Source: Dasyornis broadbenti
Lineage: Eukaryota > Chordata > Aves > Passeriformes > Dasyornithidae
Assembly: GCA_013397935.1 (NCBI GenBank)
Contig: VZRN01001776.1
Location: 164,176 to 228,175 of the forward strand
DNA: 64,000 nucleotides
Reading direction: 5' to 3'
Part shown: in pieces, positions 24,433-37,300 of the stretch
How the letters are laid out: each line of letters opens with the position of its first letter
How positions within the stretch are numbered: position 1 is the first letter of the stretch
The notes under the pieces: model-generated
What the model saw: the letters and a program-made list of their open reading frames with translations, nothing else
Told to the model about the DNA's origin: nothing
Database searches by the model: none
Translations under genes and position numbers: made by a program

Positions 24433-25921
24433 CCCAGGAGGTGCCCTGCCATTGATGGAGACTCCTGGCTCCATGGTGTTTGTGGTGCTGGGGACACTCC
24501 ATGCTCTGGCCCCATGTCCATGGAGCCACGAGGGTACTGGGCACTGGGACAAAGAGCTGCCCTGTGGAAGTGAAGCCACTGAGAACACGGAGAGCTCAGG
24601 GCAGTGGGATTTCTGCAGAAATGAAGCTTGAAAGCCCTTTCTTTCCTCTCTGTAACCAGGGTGACATGGGCTGAGACATGGAAAGGGACAGGAAAAGCTT
24701 TCCCATGGCATTGCCAGCACCCGCAGGGTGGTGAACCCACAACCCCACAGAGCAGAGGGTCAGTCTCCAGCTCTCAGTGCCTCCAGAGACGTAGGCAGAG
24801 GTGGGTATTGGTAGGCAGAGGTGGGCAGAGCAGGCAGAGGTGAGTGGAGGTGAAACCCTAAAGCATAACCCCAGACAACTGCAGAAACACCTTTTGCTGC
24901 CCCAATGGCTCCCCACGGGTCCCAGCAGCTCCCACCATCCCTGTGAGCTACCCAGGGAGTGTGTCCTCTCCACGTGTCTTCTCTCTCCCTTTGGCTTTTG
25001 GTAATTTTCCCTATTTTCTCCTGCCTGTTTTCTGCGGAAAGCAGGAGCAAATCTCTCCCAAGCTGTTCATCTCACACCTCCCATGCTGCTCCCTCCCACC
25101 CTCCCTGTGCAGCCAAACTCTTTTGGCCCGAATGTTGTGGGTTAATGCAGCCACCTCCGTGGCCCAGGGCTCAGAGGAGCATCTGGGCCCCTGTGGGGGC
25201 AAGTAGGGGACAGTAACAGGCTTCTGTGTGGATGCTGATGCTGCCACAGGGCACTTTGCCACCCCTCGGATTCAGCTGTGGGTAGATTTGAGGAGGGTGC
25301 GGCTGGAGATGGAGCATCCCTTATCCAGCTCCTGTCCGTCTGGATGCTGGAAGTGCGAGTCCCTGCTCTGCAGCAGGATCTCCTCCAGGGCCGAAGTGGT
25401 GGTGGGAAGAGTTAATTTGGGTTGATTGGGATTCCTTTCTTGTCAGCATCCCTTGTTCAGCAGGCTCCCACTGGAAACAGAGGTCCTGTGACCCTGCCCC
25501 TACCCCGGCAGGGTCATGGCCCTTGGAGGGGATGTCAGCAATGGGCAAAGGGGCTGCAGCAAGTTCCCACGGGGCTTGGGGGTGCAGAGAGGAAAAGAAC
25601 CTTGCATGGGTGAGATTTCTGGGTGGTTTTTAGCAATGCTGGGAGTGTGTAGCACAGGCAGTGGGGCAACCAGGTATCCCTTCTCCCACTGCTGCAGCCA
25701 GCTCTGTTTAGCCTGGAGGTACAAGGAGGGCCGCAAGAAAGAAAGGAGATGAGAGGCTCAGCCTCCCACATTTTCCAGGGGCCTCAATGTGTCGTATCCA
25801 GGCTCCCGTCTCAGACTATACTGGGGAAAATGGGAGTGGAGCAGAGGCAAGGACAGGAGAAAATCCTTCCCTTAGTCCTCGTCATAGTGAAGGTGTTCTC
25901 CCAATCTTCCCGTGGTGTGGA

Positions 25922-25980
25922 AGGTGCTGTGCTAGCGCTGAACCCCTGGGAACAGCAAGTCCCCCTGGACTTCAGCCCAC
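25922..25980 (+). repeat. Short dispersed duplicate, copy 1
   Basis: GGTGCTGTGCTAGCGCTGA and following bases, ending CTTCAGCC, resemble 26940-27000 with scattered mismatches. Confidence 0.45.
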
Positions 25981-26939
25981 ACCCCCTCCCAGGCATCACC
26001 AGGTGCCCTGGGGCCAGGGCTGAACCTCTCACATGAGGGTGAGGCTTTGGTTCATCCCAAATCTGCCCGATGGCTCCTCTGCCCAGGGCAGTGTCTCCTG
26101 TGCCCCCATGTTTCCATGTGCCATGCCCAGCTCTGGCCAGGGCCAGCATCTCCTGGAAAGGGCAGAGGGAAATGCCTCAGGTCTCCTGAAGCACCAATAT
26201 CAGCAGTGCCTGAGGATGCTGCAGCCTCAGGTTAGTGCAGAGAGGACCCCCCAGGCCAAGCCCGTGGTCCTTGGCAGAGCAGCACCTTGCCCTCAGATTA
26301 GTGCTGCTGTTTGCCCAGCTCTGACTCCCAGTTGCGTCTTATTTCTGCTGCTTTCCTGGATCTGACACCTTTGCCTGGTCCTTGCTAAGGTGTCCAGGGA
26401 CCGGGTGACTGGCATGCTCGTAAATTAAAAGGCACGTGAATGGTTGCTTCAGGAAAAATAACATCCAGTTACTTTAACATCCAGATTTTTCCACTCTGTG
26501 CTCTCCAGACCTTTCCCGGGGAGCCCTTACTAAAAGTGGATGTTGTCGCCCACCTCAGTCCCCTGTGGCTTTGCAAACAGAGTCCATGCCCTGTAGGACT
26601 GGAATAAGGGCCCGGAAAGGGCACAGTGTGCAGCATGACAGAGTCCTGGAGATTAGCTCACAGCCTGCTTCCACACCCTGTCCCACAAAGAATCCCACCG
26701 GCCAAAGACACATGCCCAGGTGCCAGGGACACCAAGGGGAGCAGGACACTCCAAGCAGTGTCCAGGGCTGGGTGTGAGCATGGCAGAGAAGACCAGCTCT
26801 CCACCTGCCAGCTGGGACTGCAACCTCCACCCTGTGGCATCACCGCCCGTCCCAACCACCTTGAAAATCCATCCTGAGCAAGCAGCGGGATATAATTAAT
26901 CTGACAATGCCCTCTGATGGTGGAAACAATCCTGATGTG

Positions 26940-27000
26940 AGTGGTGCTGTGCCAGCGCTGAGCCCCTCAGAACAGCAGCACCCCCTGGCCTTCAGCTTGG
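26940..27000 (+). repeat. Short dispersed duplicate, copy 2
   Basis: GGTGCTGTGCCAGCGCTGAG through CCTGGCCTTCAGC is the second copy of the segment at 25922-25980. The family is not recognised. Confidence 0.45.
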
Positions 27001-27829
27001 GCTGAAGGGGACAGAGGGGACAAAGCAGAGGGGCTGCAGGAGAGATGGTGCAGAGAGGAGTCTGATTAATCACAGGCACTGCCTGACTTTGCTCTGCTTG
27101 GCACCAAGGGTGGGATGGGCTCTGATCTGTGGATGCCAGGCTGGATTTGCATTCGCATTGGCAGTGCCAGGGTCAGCCAGGACACCCGCAGGATGTGGGT
27201 CTGGCCCTGTGACAGAGCTGCCACGCAGCTGGGAGAGCTCCTGTGCTCGTGCCCCCAGCCCAGTGGGGAGGCAGTGCTGGCGGAGGGGTCACCCCGTGCT
27301 GCTGACCCCGGGTAACCACGCGCTCGATGGGTCCTTGTGGGCTCTGGTAACACCCAGTTTCTGCCCTGAGCTGGCCCAAAGCTCCAGTGATGACTCATCT
27401 CTGCACGTGAGCCACCAGCAGCTCACAGGGATGAGTCCCCTCCTGTGGGTAACACATCAACATGTCCTGCAGCCACCGTGGGGAGGTGACAGCTCGTGGC
27501 TGGATTGCTGCCTCACTGGTGTGCATGAAAAAACTGTGCTTCGATAAAGAAGCATTAACACACCACAGCTTTGAGGCTGCATTTCTTTTTCTCCAGCCAG
27601 AGTCATTCCCCAGCTCCAGAAGAGAATCCTTCCGCATTCTCCTTCTCCATGTTGGGCACCTTCTGGTTTAGTCGTTTCTACATGTGTTTCATAAAGCTGG
27701 TCCTTCCTTTCCAGGCTCAAAAACCATCTCCACCTACGCGGGGTGGGATCCCATGTGGCCCCATAGCATCCCTGGCACTTGTCCACCTGCCCCCACCAAA
27801 GCCAACCAACCCCACAGCAAGCAGCACGG

Positions 27830-28357
27830 AGGGGTCTGGTGTTTTTTATTCGGACCAAAGCCCCTCACTTGGGTTTGTTTTATTGTCACAGCTAAGGACA
27901 GGTTCAGAGAGGGCCCTGCCATGGCAGGCTGGGGTGCAGCCCCCAAAGCACTGCCAGGGAGGGGCAGTCCAGCAGGCAGCAGAGACCATGGCCAGGGGCA
28001 TCAGCACCTGCCCCGCCACCACCCAGCAGCTGCAGCAACCACCTGGGAAAGGGAACGAGATCCGAGTCCTGAGAGGGCACCAAGAGAGCCCCAGACGTGG
28101 GAAACACATCCATGCCATGGCTCTAATGCAAGACACATGCAGCTACATTTACAGCCCTCCCTCCGCGTCAACAAGGGACAGGTTCCCCTCAGGTTCATCA
28201 TCCCACCCCACCTGTGCATCTCCAGCCATGGGATGAAGAAGACCCGAGCTGGGACTCCATCAGCAGATGACAAGGGCTAATCCAGAACACTCAGCCCTCT
28301 CCAGCCCCCTGAAGTGATCCACCCTCCCTCCATCCCAATGCCCCAACCCAGACCTAC
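27830..28357 (-). other. MYBPH: MYBPH 3' UTR region (final exon start unresolved)
   Basis: Contains the terminal untranslated exon and, if the donor at 28357 is used, a short intron. Possible acceptors on the minus strand are ATTAG near 28278 and GTCCCAG near 28252. I cannot choose between them. Confidence 0.45.
27845..27884 (-). terminator. MYBPH: MYBPH poly(A) signals (two AATAAA)
   Basis: On the minus strand, AATAAA occurs at 27884-27879 and again at 27850-27845. Minus-strand DNA beyond the second signal is GT-rich (TGTGGGGTTGGTTGG), as expected for a cleavage site near 27830. Spacing suits the end of the MYBPH transcript. Confidence 0.7.
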
Positions 28358-28399
28358 CTTGCTCTTTGTCTTGTCCTCTGATCTGTCTTCACTTAGGCA
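28358..28399 (-). CDS. MYBPH: MYBPH exon 10 (last coding exon; stop at 28391-28389)
   Basis: A strong acceptor (CTCTCCTGCAG) precedes TGCCTAAGTGA, which with the G carried over from exon 9 reads Val-Pro-Lys-stop. A strong-looking donor (AAG/GTAGGT) follows 31 bases after the stop, suggesting an intron in the 3' UTR. If that donor is unused, the UTR simply runs on to about 27830. Confidence 0.8.
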
Positions 28400-31300
28400 C
28401 TGCAGGAGAGCACAGGAGACAAAACTTCCCTGAACTCCTCTTGTCTTCCCCCGTTTTTGACTCCCTTGTCTTCCTCCCCTTTTGACTGTGCTCACCCCAA
28501 CATGCACCTGCACACCCCATCCCTGCACACACCTGCTCCAAGCAATCCCACACACCACCAGCACTGCCTGCTCCTGGCCAGCTTTCCCGGAGATCCCAGC
28601 CTGCGTGACTCCCAGGGGCTCTGTGTCCCCAGCACAATGCCCAGCGCAACTTCCTTGGCCAACTGGGCTGATCCCCCGGCATGGGCAGCAGCTCCAGGAC
28701 GATTCTGCCCCTCTGCCCCGCTCAGGTGAGACCCCACCTGCAGAGCTGCCTCCAGCCCTGGGGGCCCAACAGAAGAACGACCTGGAGCTGCTGGAGTGAG
28801 TCAAGAGGAAGCCATGGAGCTGCTCTGAGGCCTGGAGCCCCTCTGCTCTGGAGCCAGGCTGGGAGAGCTGGGGGTGTCCAGACTGGAGAAGAGAAGGATC
28901 CAGGGAGACCTTAGAGCCCCTTCCAGAGCCTAAAGGAACTCCAGGAGAGCTGGAGAGGGACCTGGGACAAGGGCCTGGAGTGACAGGACAAGGCGGAATG
29001 GGTTCCCACTGCCAGAGGGCAGGGTCAGATGGGATATTGGGAAGGAATTCTTGGCTGTGAGGATGGGGAGGCCCTGGCACAGGGTGCCCAGAGCAGCTGT
29101 GGCTGCCCCTGGATCCCTGGAAGTATCCAAGGCCAGGTTGGACAGGGCTTGGAGCAGCCTGGGATAGTGGAAGGTGTTTCTGCCCATGGCAGGGGGTGGA
29201 ATGGGATGAATTTTAAGGTCTCTTCCCACCCAGACCATTCCATGGTTGTGTAACTCCACAGAATCCTTGCTTGGCTGCACTGAGGACATGCCTGCAGGGC
29301 TGCAGGATTGGGGCTGGCTGGGTCAGTGCTCCTGGAGGCTCCAGCACCAGTTCTGGCAGCAGCTGCAGCAAGTGCTCCTGCAGAGCTGAGCACTGACCCC
29401 ACGCCACACACTCCATGTCACACCAAGAGCCCTGGAGCTTTCACAGGGACTGAGGTGGTGGGGCTGCTGGATTGGAGCCCTGCCTGCACGGGAAGTGGGC
29501 AGAGCGTGTCTAGGGGCAAGAGTGTGCTGGGCAGCCACGGGAGGGGAAATAAAAGTGTTTGAGGACACCCAGCCAGCACAGGAACAGGCAGAGTGTGTAC
29601 GGGCAGCGATCCTCCCGCAGGCCAAGGAGGGGCCATGGGGAGCAACGTGGGGCAGCTCCATGCAAGAGCTGCTCCGGGTGCTTCGCTGAGGCAGGGAAAT
29701 GTGAGCTGGGAAGTCTGGGCAGGGCAGAGACATAAATCAGAGCAGCCCAGGTGCAGGAGAGGAGGTTGACACACACTCCCCACATTTGGGATAAGAGCAG
29801 GGGGAGCCAGTGCTGGGCCGGGCCTCCAACAGCTCCTCTGGATCTGCCATTTCTGGTTTACTCCCCATTTTTTACCCCGTGAATAAGGAAAGGTGGTTTC
29901 AAGATGCTTCAAGACCATAAACCCAAGAAGTCCAAAGCTGCAGTTCCACGGGGCTGCCCAGTGTCCTCAGACTCCCTCACCACCAGGATCAAGAGAAAAG
30001 AGGGACAAACCACACCACTGGGAAAGCGAGACCAGGAAAAGGCAGGCAAGGGCTCCTGCTCCTCCTTCCCCTTGGCCAATCTCACCTTTCACATCCAGCC
30101 TGCAGTCTACTGAGGCTTCCCCCAGGGGGTTCACAGCCTTGCAGGTGTAGACGCCCCCATCAAAAGGTCCGGGCTTGCGGATTTCCAGGGAGCACACACC
30201 CTGCTCGATCAGCGCTATGTATTTGGGGTCTTCCCGGATCTCCATCTGATTTTTCAACCAGATGATTTTGGGCTGAAAGTTTAAAGGAGGGAGAGAAATG
30301 AGCAATCTAACTGGCCACAAAATGAAGCCACCTCTCTCTGCCCTGCCTGAGGCTGGTGGCCATGGTGGGATTCACGGTCAGAAGTACTTTGAAGATTCAA
30401 ATCTCTCACTCGTGAGCCCCAACCACTGCTCCACACTTCCTCCCGTGGCACAGAGGAAACAGGACATGGCTTGATTGAAGACCAGTCTCCCATCTCCACG
30501 CAGAAACACACCAAACCTGACCCAGTTTGACTCAGAGGGCAGCTGCAGCCCCTTAACCTCATCCAGCCCTAATCCAACAGGGCCAACCATCTCCCAGACA
30601 CCTCCAGCCACCTTTCAAAAAACCCCACGGGTGCCCCCAAGCCAAGGTGGTGCTGTCCATGGAGGAACCACCAACCTGGGGGAAACCACGGACGGAGCAG
30701 AAGAGGTGAGTGCTGTAGCCCCGCGTGGTTGTTCGGTCTGTCAGAGGCTGCGTGAACTTTGGAGGCTCCATCATGTCCCTCTGGGGGATCTTCTCTGGTT
30801 GATAAGTGGTTTCTAAGGAAATAATTAATTCTAGATTGAGATAGAGCTCAGGCTCCCAGGCTGACCAACGAAAGGATTCAGCACAAGGTACCTAAAACCA
30901 CGTCTGCTCCCTCACATAAGCCAGATGTCACCTGGCCTGACCCAAGGACCTGGCCCTCAGCTCAGAGCAGGCCTGTCTCCTCATGCAACCATGATATGGC
31001 AGTGCCCTGTCCCTGCAGGGAACAGGGGGATGCCAATCCCCAAACCCACTGTGTGCAGCAGCTAAGACCCAGGCCAGGCACACTGCAGATCTCCCACTCC
31101 ATCTCCAAATCTCAGTGGACAGAAATAGGAGCTGGAGGGAAGCTCTGCAGGTGGCAGAGGCCCCAGGTCACTGTGTGCTCCCAGGGAGCATGATGGAAAA
31201 AGGTGGAGGGAGAGCGGAGCTGGTTGGAGATTTGGCGCTGAGCTGCGGTACCAAAACCAGGGCTGTTCTCAGCCTTCCCAGCTCCTGCTTCCATCTCAGC

Positions 31301-34300
31301 CCAGGGATGTCCATGTCTTGGTCACTCCCAGGGGGCTGAGCATGGCACAAGCTTTCCCCAAAGGAGAAATGAGGTGCACAAGGGGGCACGGGACCTCTGG
31401 ACCTTGGGGATGCTCAGCCTCACCCCTGCTGGGCTTGTCCTGGGGGCCAGCCCAGCAGCATCAGCACTACTCTAAGGAAGCCCCGTTGGCCCACTGGTTA
31501 GGACCATTCTTGGCCACCACCCCCTCAGCCCCTCAGCCAGGGATGTGTCCCCACTTGTCTTCTCGATGTGGGCCACCCCGGAGGCGATGGCGGCGCTGTC
31601 GCTGAGCCCACAGATGTTCTCAGAGAACACTCGAAAGGAGTAGGTGTTGCCAATGATGAGGTCGGAGATGGTGCAACTGGTACGGGTGCAGCGCTCCAGC
31701 ACCGTGAACCATTTCTGTGAGGAAAAAAGAGAGTAGTGAGGAAAGACAGGCTGTGACAAGGATGCAGAAGGTATCGGGGGAGGCAAGGAGTGCAGCTGCC
31801 CCTCTCCCGACAGGGCATCCCCAGCACCAGGAGTGCCCAGGCTCACCCCGCTCTTCTTATCTGACTTCTGCACCCTGTAGCCCTTGATGTCAGAGTTCCC
31901 ATTGTCCGCAGGGGGGGTCCACTCCAGGGCCACATTAAAGCCCCACACATCCACCAGCTTCAAGTTCTGGGGAGGGCCAGGTGTCTCTGCAAACACAAAA
32001 CCCCTCAGGGTGACATCCCAGTTTTCTCCCCCCACATTCTGTACCTTGGCTATCCCTTGACCTCGCTTTTAATCTCTTTCCACCCTGGTGCAGCACACGA
32101 GGGATGAGAAGCTGAGAGGGGCAAGGGCTGGCAGAAACTCTGCGTCCCCAGCTAGAGGAGTTCACATGCATGATCGTGATGAGGATACCACTGGAACAGG
32201 GACTCCAGAGTCCCTTGCCTTGTTGCTCGCCCTGACCTATCACATCCCATCCAGAACAAGACCTACCCAACTAAGGATGAGAAATGACCCCTGCAGGGTC
32301 CCATCCCCAGCTTACCAACCACCTGGATGTCCAGGGTAGCCTTGTCCTCGGCTCCATTGAGCCGCACGGTGAGCTCGTACTTGCCCGAGTCCCCGCGCTG
32401 GGCCTGGCGGATGTAGAAGATGGTGTCCTGAGCCGTGTTGCGGATGTTGATGCGGTTGGTGTCCAGGGGCTGCCCTCCCTTGCTCCAGCTCACCTCAGGC
32501 TGCGGCTTTCCCTGGAGCAACAGGCAGGTCAGGAGCTACTCAGGCACATGGTCCCAGCAGGTCCTGCTGGGAAGGAAGGGCGGCAGAGCCACCCTGCTTT
32601 GTCCAGGCAGCAGTGGCCCAGGTGCCACCTCTCCCACGCGGCGGTGCCTGGGGAAGAAGCTACAGCTGGTTCCTGTCAGACTCACTGATGGGAAACCATC
32701 AGGCTCCAGAGATGAGGCCGGAATGTGCTGGCTCCCCAAAGTCCTCATGGAGCAAGGCCAGCTTTACTTGTGAGGGTAGAGCTGTGCTCTCATTGCCTGG
32801 GTGCTGAGCCCAGGCTCCAGCTTAGCAGTAGGGCTTGAACTCAGCATTCAGGGAAAATTCGTGCCTGGAGCATGGCCAGCACAGAGTCCCAACTCTGTGA
32901 GACATGGCATGGACAAGTCCCTTAGCTCAGGGGCCTCTCACTCCCCTCTGCTTGTCCTGCATGTTTCAGGGCCAGCTGCCATGGCGGAGGATGCTTTGAT
33001 GATGTCCCAAAGAGGATGAGAGAGATCAGCTGAGGACACAACCTCCAGCCTGGCCCACCAGTGTCAGCATTGCTCCCCCATCACACAGCCCTGGGGCTGC
33101 CCTTCTCTGAAGAGAGCTGGTCCCCTCAAGGGACCCCAGCGCTGTGCTGTGGAGTCCTGGGGAATGTGGCCCGATCCTGGCCAGGAGCACAAGCTGAGCT
33201 GGGCTCGTTGGCTGAGACAGCAGCAACAGCCAGCCCATGTTCTGATGTGTTTGGGGTTGTCCCACTTCAGCACCATCAATAAAGGTGTAGCAGGGGGAAA
33301 ATGGGATCTGGGCAGGAAGAGGAGAGAGATTCCCACCCCATCTCCCACCCTTGGCCCATAAGACACGGGAGCCAGGCCGAGTGAGCACAGGCACTGCAGG
33401 AGCTAACTTGGAGTGAGATGCCTGATGGAATTAAATCCCAAATCACCCACCTACCTGAAAGGGGATCATGATGTTCACAGCGTCCCCCACACGCCTGATG
33501 TATGTTTCCCGCAGGTGCCGAGGCATGCGGATCTTCGGGAGCTCTGGGGACCAGGAATTCACGTTGTGAGACAAGGAACTCCCTTTCCCCAACCGGCTGA
33601 CCCCCCCATACACACCCCTGCTTGGCCACCAAGAAAATCCGCCCAAACAGGGCCACCTCCTCCCTTTCATCTCCCGGCTGGCGCTGCTCCCCTGCAGGAC
33701 TGTGCCAGCCTACCCCATCGCCTGTACCCCAAAGTGATATCCGTCCCTGAGATCCCAGGTCAGCAACCCAAGGACAGCATCTCGATGGATCATTCACTCC
33801 CTTCATTACTGCCAGACCATGGAGACAATGTGGGCTTAACCAGAAGAGCCACAGCACAACCTCCCTGGTATCAAGGCAGGGAACAGCATCTCCCAGCTGG
33901 GAAATATTTCTCCCCGCGACCTTCCAGAGGTACACAGCCCAACTTCCAGCCAGGACAAGGCTCAACCTCCACCTTCCTTGTGTGCTCCAGGTCACTGAGA
34001 CACTGAGGAGGTGCCTGGTCAGGAAAAAGTTGTGGAAGCCGCAGGCTCATGACAAAGGCAAATGTCCCCAAGGGAACATAACAAAGACAAGCAAAACCCC
34101 CTCTAGAGAATGCTCATGGAGCGTGTCCCTTCCCGGGGTGGAACAGCAGCTGTGTAACTCTGCTGGCTCAGTGCCGCCCGGGGATCCCTCTGGAGCCCCT
34201 CGCAGAGGAGCTGGGTGTCTCTGTCCGGGTTAAACGTGCAGGAGCTTAACCCTGGGGAGGGACCTGGCCAGAATAAACCAGGCCTGAAACAAACAGCTGC

Positions 34301-37300
34301 GAGGGCTGGGGAGGGCAGGGAGAGGCCTGGCGGTCCCAGATGGCCCCTCCAACAGCTGAGACGGTCCCTGCTCTGCTCACGCTGTGATTTGTGCAGGGAT
34401 CCATCCCTCTCTGCTATCACTTGGGCTCATCAGTCTCAGCAGGGCAGGGAAACCTGACCTTGGGGGAGGAATGTTAATTCATGGGTGTTTCGCCCAGCTC
34501 CCCAGCTCCCCGTGCCTCGCTCAGAGGGACAGGGCTGGCCGAGGTCGGTGGCTCAGGTGACACGGTGGCATGGTGGGAAGGCCTTCTTCCCGCCCTCATC
34601 CCCTGCAAAATGTGACTCCTGTAGTCATCCTTCATCTGGTTTCTCCTTGTCCCTCTCCACCTCCCAAGCCCACTCATCCCACCTGTTGTTAAGCTCCATG
34701 CTGTCCAATCGCTGCTATTTAAAATCCCCTGGGGTGCTATAAATGAACTGGTGAGAGGTACAAAATGCAGGCCCAGAGAAAATGTGAAGGCCAGGAGGCA
34801 ACAGATGGGGAGAGGAGGAGAGGAGGGGAGGGGAGAAAAGAAAAAGAAAAAGATGGGGAGAAGAGGGAAGGGAAGGGAAGGGANNNNNNNNNNNNNNNNN
34901 NNNNNNNNNNNNNNNNNNNNNNNNNNNNNNNNNNNNNNNNNNNNNNNNNNNNNNNNNNNNNNNNNNNNNNNNNNNNNNNNNNNNNNNNNNNNNNNNNNNN
35001 NNNNNNNNNNNNNNNNNNNNNNNNNNNNNNNNNNNNNNNNNNNNNNNNNNNNNNNNNNNNNNNNNNNNNNNNNNNNNNNNNNNNNNNNNNNNNNNNNNNN
35101 NNNNNNNNNNNNNNNNNNNNNNNNNNNNNNNNNNNNNNNNNNNNNNNGAAGAGAAGAGAAGAGAAGAGAAGAGAAGAGAAGAGAAGAGAAGAGAAGAGAA
35201 GAGAAGAGAAGAGAAGAGAAGAGAAGACCCAGCAGTGTGGAGCAAGATCAAGTTGTGGGTGGGTCTCTCAGCTCTTTGGTTTTTACACCTCTCCACGTGG
35301 CTGGACAAAGCTCAGGCATCAGGGATGGTGTGTGGGAAGCACGAGCTGTGCATTCAGCTTCTCATGCCAGTCCCCCACACCCCAGTTTTCCCAGTTCTAC
35401 AAGGTTTGCTGGGATGGCTTTGAGGTCAGAGGTGAACAGGCGCAGCCACCACCCCCTAAACCACATTCACCTCCTCTAAGTACACTGGGAGCATGGACCC
35501 TGCAGGACCCTGTCCACAGGCTGATAGTCTTCTCCACGCCTTTTCCTGTGAAAAGCTGGTGGTTCCTGGAATAACTTTGGTTAGCATTATTACTGTTTTT
35601 AAGCACCTTAAAAATCTAATGCGTTGAATAACAGGAAAACTTGAGCATTCCCTTGTAAAGGGAAAATGAGTCTGTATTTGTTGTTTGCTGAGTGCAAGCC
35701 GGCCCTGCCCTCCTGCATCAGCCTTGGTACATTGGCAGCACCCCAGGAGGAATGTGAGTCTTGCTAAGCATGGGAGCAACTCGTTCATTAGCGAGTTCAG
35801 CATGATTAAAGTTCCCATGCTCCAGACAACCAGCTCCTGACTTCCCTGAGCTAAATAAACAAAGCTGTCCAATGTGTGCCATGGCATATTCGGGATGTGA
35901 CACGGCCAAGGGGAGGAGACATGCTCGGGAGGGGTGGATTCTGAGCTATTGCCATGAAATGGGAAAATGTGGCTCTGCCTTTTGAGTCCTTCACCCGCCA
36001 AAGCTTCACCATCAGCAAGATTGGTGAGGTCAGGAAGCCTCTCACAAGGGAATTGGACACAGTCATGAAGAAAAACATCTGTCAAAGCCTGGATGGGACC
36101 TGTGAGAGGCTGCTCAGGCCACAGGGATGGACGGAGCTTTCACGCAGGAATTCTGCCCTCAGGAGCAGTACTCACGAAGGATCTCCCTGATGAGCACTGG
36201 CTGCTCCAGAGTGGCCGGGACGCTGGTTCCGCTGGCACTGACAGCTGTCACCCGGACATGGATCTTGTCCCCAGAGCTGAGGTTTGGGATTGTGTAGCGG
36301 GTGGAAAGAAAAGGCTCCTGGTTCACAGCTTTCCAGTCTGAACCTGCAACAGAGCCGGCACAGCACTTTGGATGTGCCGTGGACAGACAGACACACCCCG
36401 CACAGCAGGATCAAGGCCCAGGCGGTGAAACCCAGAGGCAAAAAACCCCATCCTTGGAAAGGTGGAATGATTTGGAGCACCAGCAGAAAAAGGGACCTTG
36501 GATGGGAGGTTGGCCTCCCCCACCAAGAAGTGTGGGGTATGGAGTGCGGGCAGGAGCTCAGCACTGGAGCACAAGGATATTTGCAAGCAAGAAAAGGCAT
36601 CGGGCCAACGAACACGTCCTTGCTGACCAGGTGCATTTCTGCAAGGAAAGATCTTTGGAGCTCCCTGCCAGCCAGTCCGCTCCTCTCACTGCCCCAGGAC
36701 AGCACTGGGGTTCACCATGGCCCCCAAAATCTCCTCCACACAGCGCAAGGTCTGCTCAGGACCTGCCCCTGGCCATGTGGACCAAGTGTTCTTCCTGCTT
36801 GGAAGGGACAGCTGAAACTCAGCCCAGAGTCCAGGCCTCCCCCAGCCCCGGCTAACACGGCCTTGCCATGTGCCAAACCTCTCAAGATATTTCACACTTA
36901 GAAAACAAACTGCCCCAGTTCCCCAAGAACTGGGTTTCCCAGGTGAGCAATGAGAGTGACCCACATGGGCCAGGATGTGCCAAAGGCACCATGTGCACCT
37001 TCAGAACTAGAAGGTTTTCCTGTCAGTGCCATTGGAGCAGCCAAATCCCACCAGCTCCTCTTTCCCTTCACTGCTGGCATTGCTTGAACCAGCCCTCACA
37101 GAAATCTCAACATATTTTAGCCAACCAGAGTCTTGTACCTGTCCAATACAGCAGTCCCAGAGCCCCTGGGTGGTGACTGAGAGGCTGGAGCTCTCCTCTC
37201 CTCCAGACAGACCCAAAGCAAGCCAGGAGAGCATCCAGACTGGGCCCTTAGGGTGGCTGTCAGACAGATCCCTCCAGGGATGGCTGCCTTTTTCCTTGTC

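Larger units (their letters stand above)
24433..27829. other. ADORA1-MYBPH tail-to-tail intergenic region
   Basis: About 3.4 kb with no gene recognised. It contains short GGCAGAGGTGGG-like repeats (24786-24850) and a roughly 60-bp segment present twice about 1 kb apart (25922-25980 and 26940-27000). An AT-rich patch lies at about 26410-26490. No CR1 was recognised. Confidence 0.8.

Noticed and set aside
28681..28914. Short plus-strand frame that looks protein-like (PHLQSC...WGPN)
   Set aside because: This is the decayed C-terminal end of CR1 ORF2, as is the matching frame at 46673-46906; neither is a host gene.
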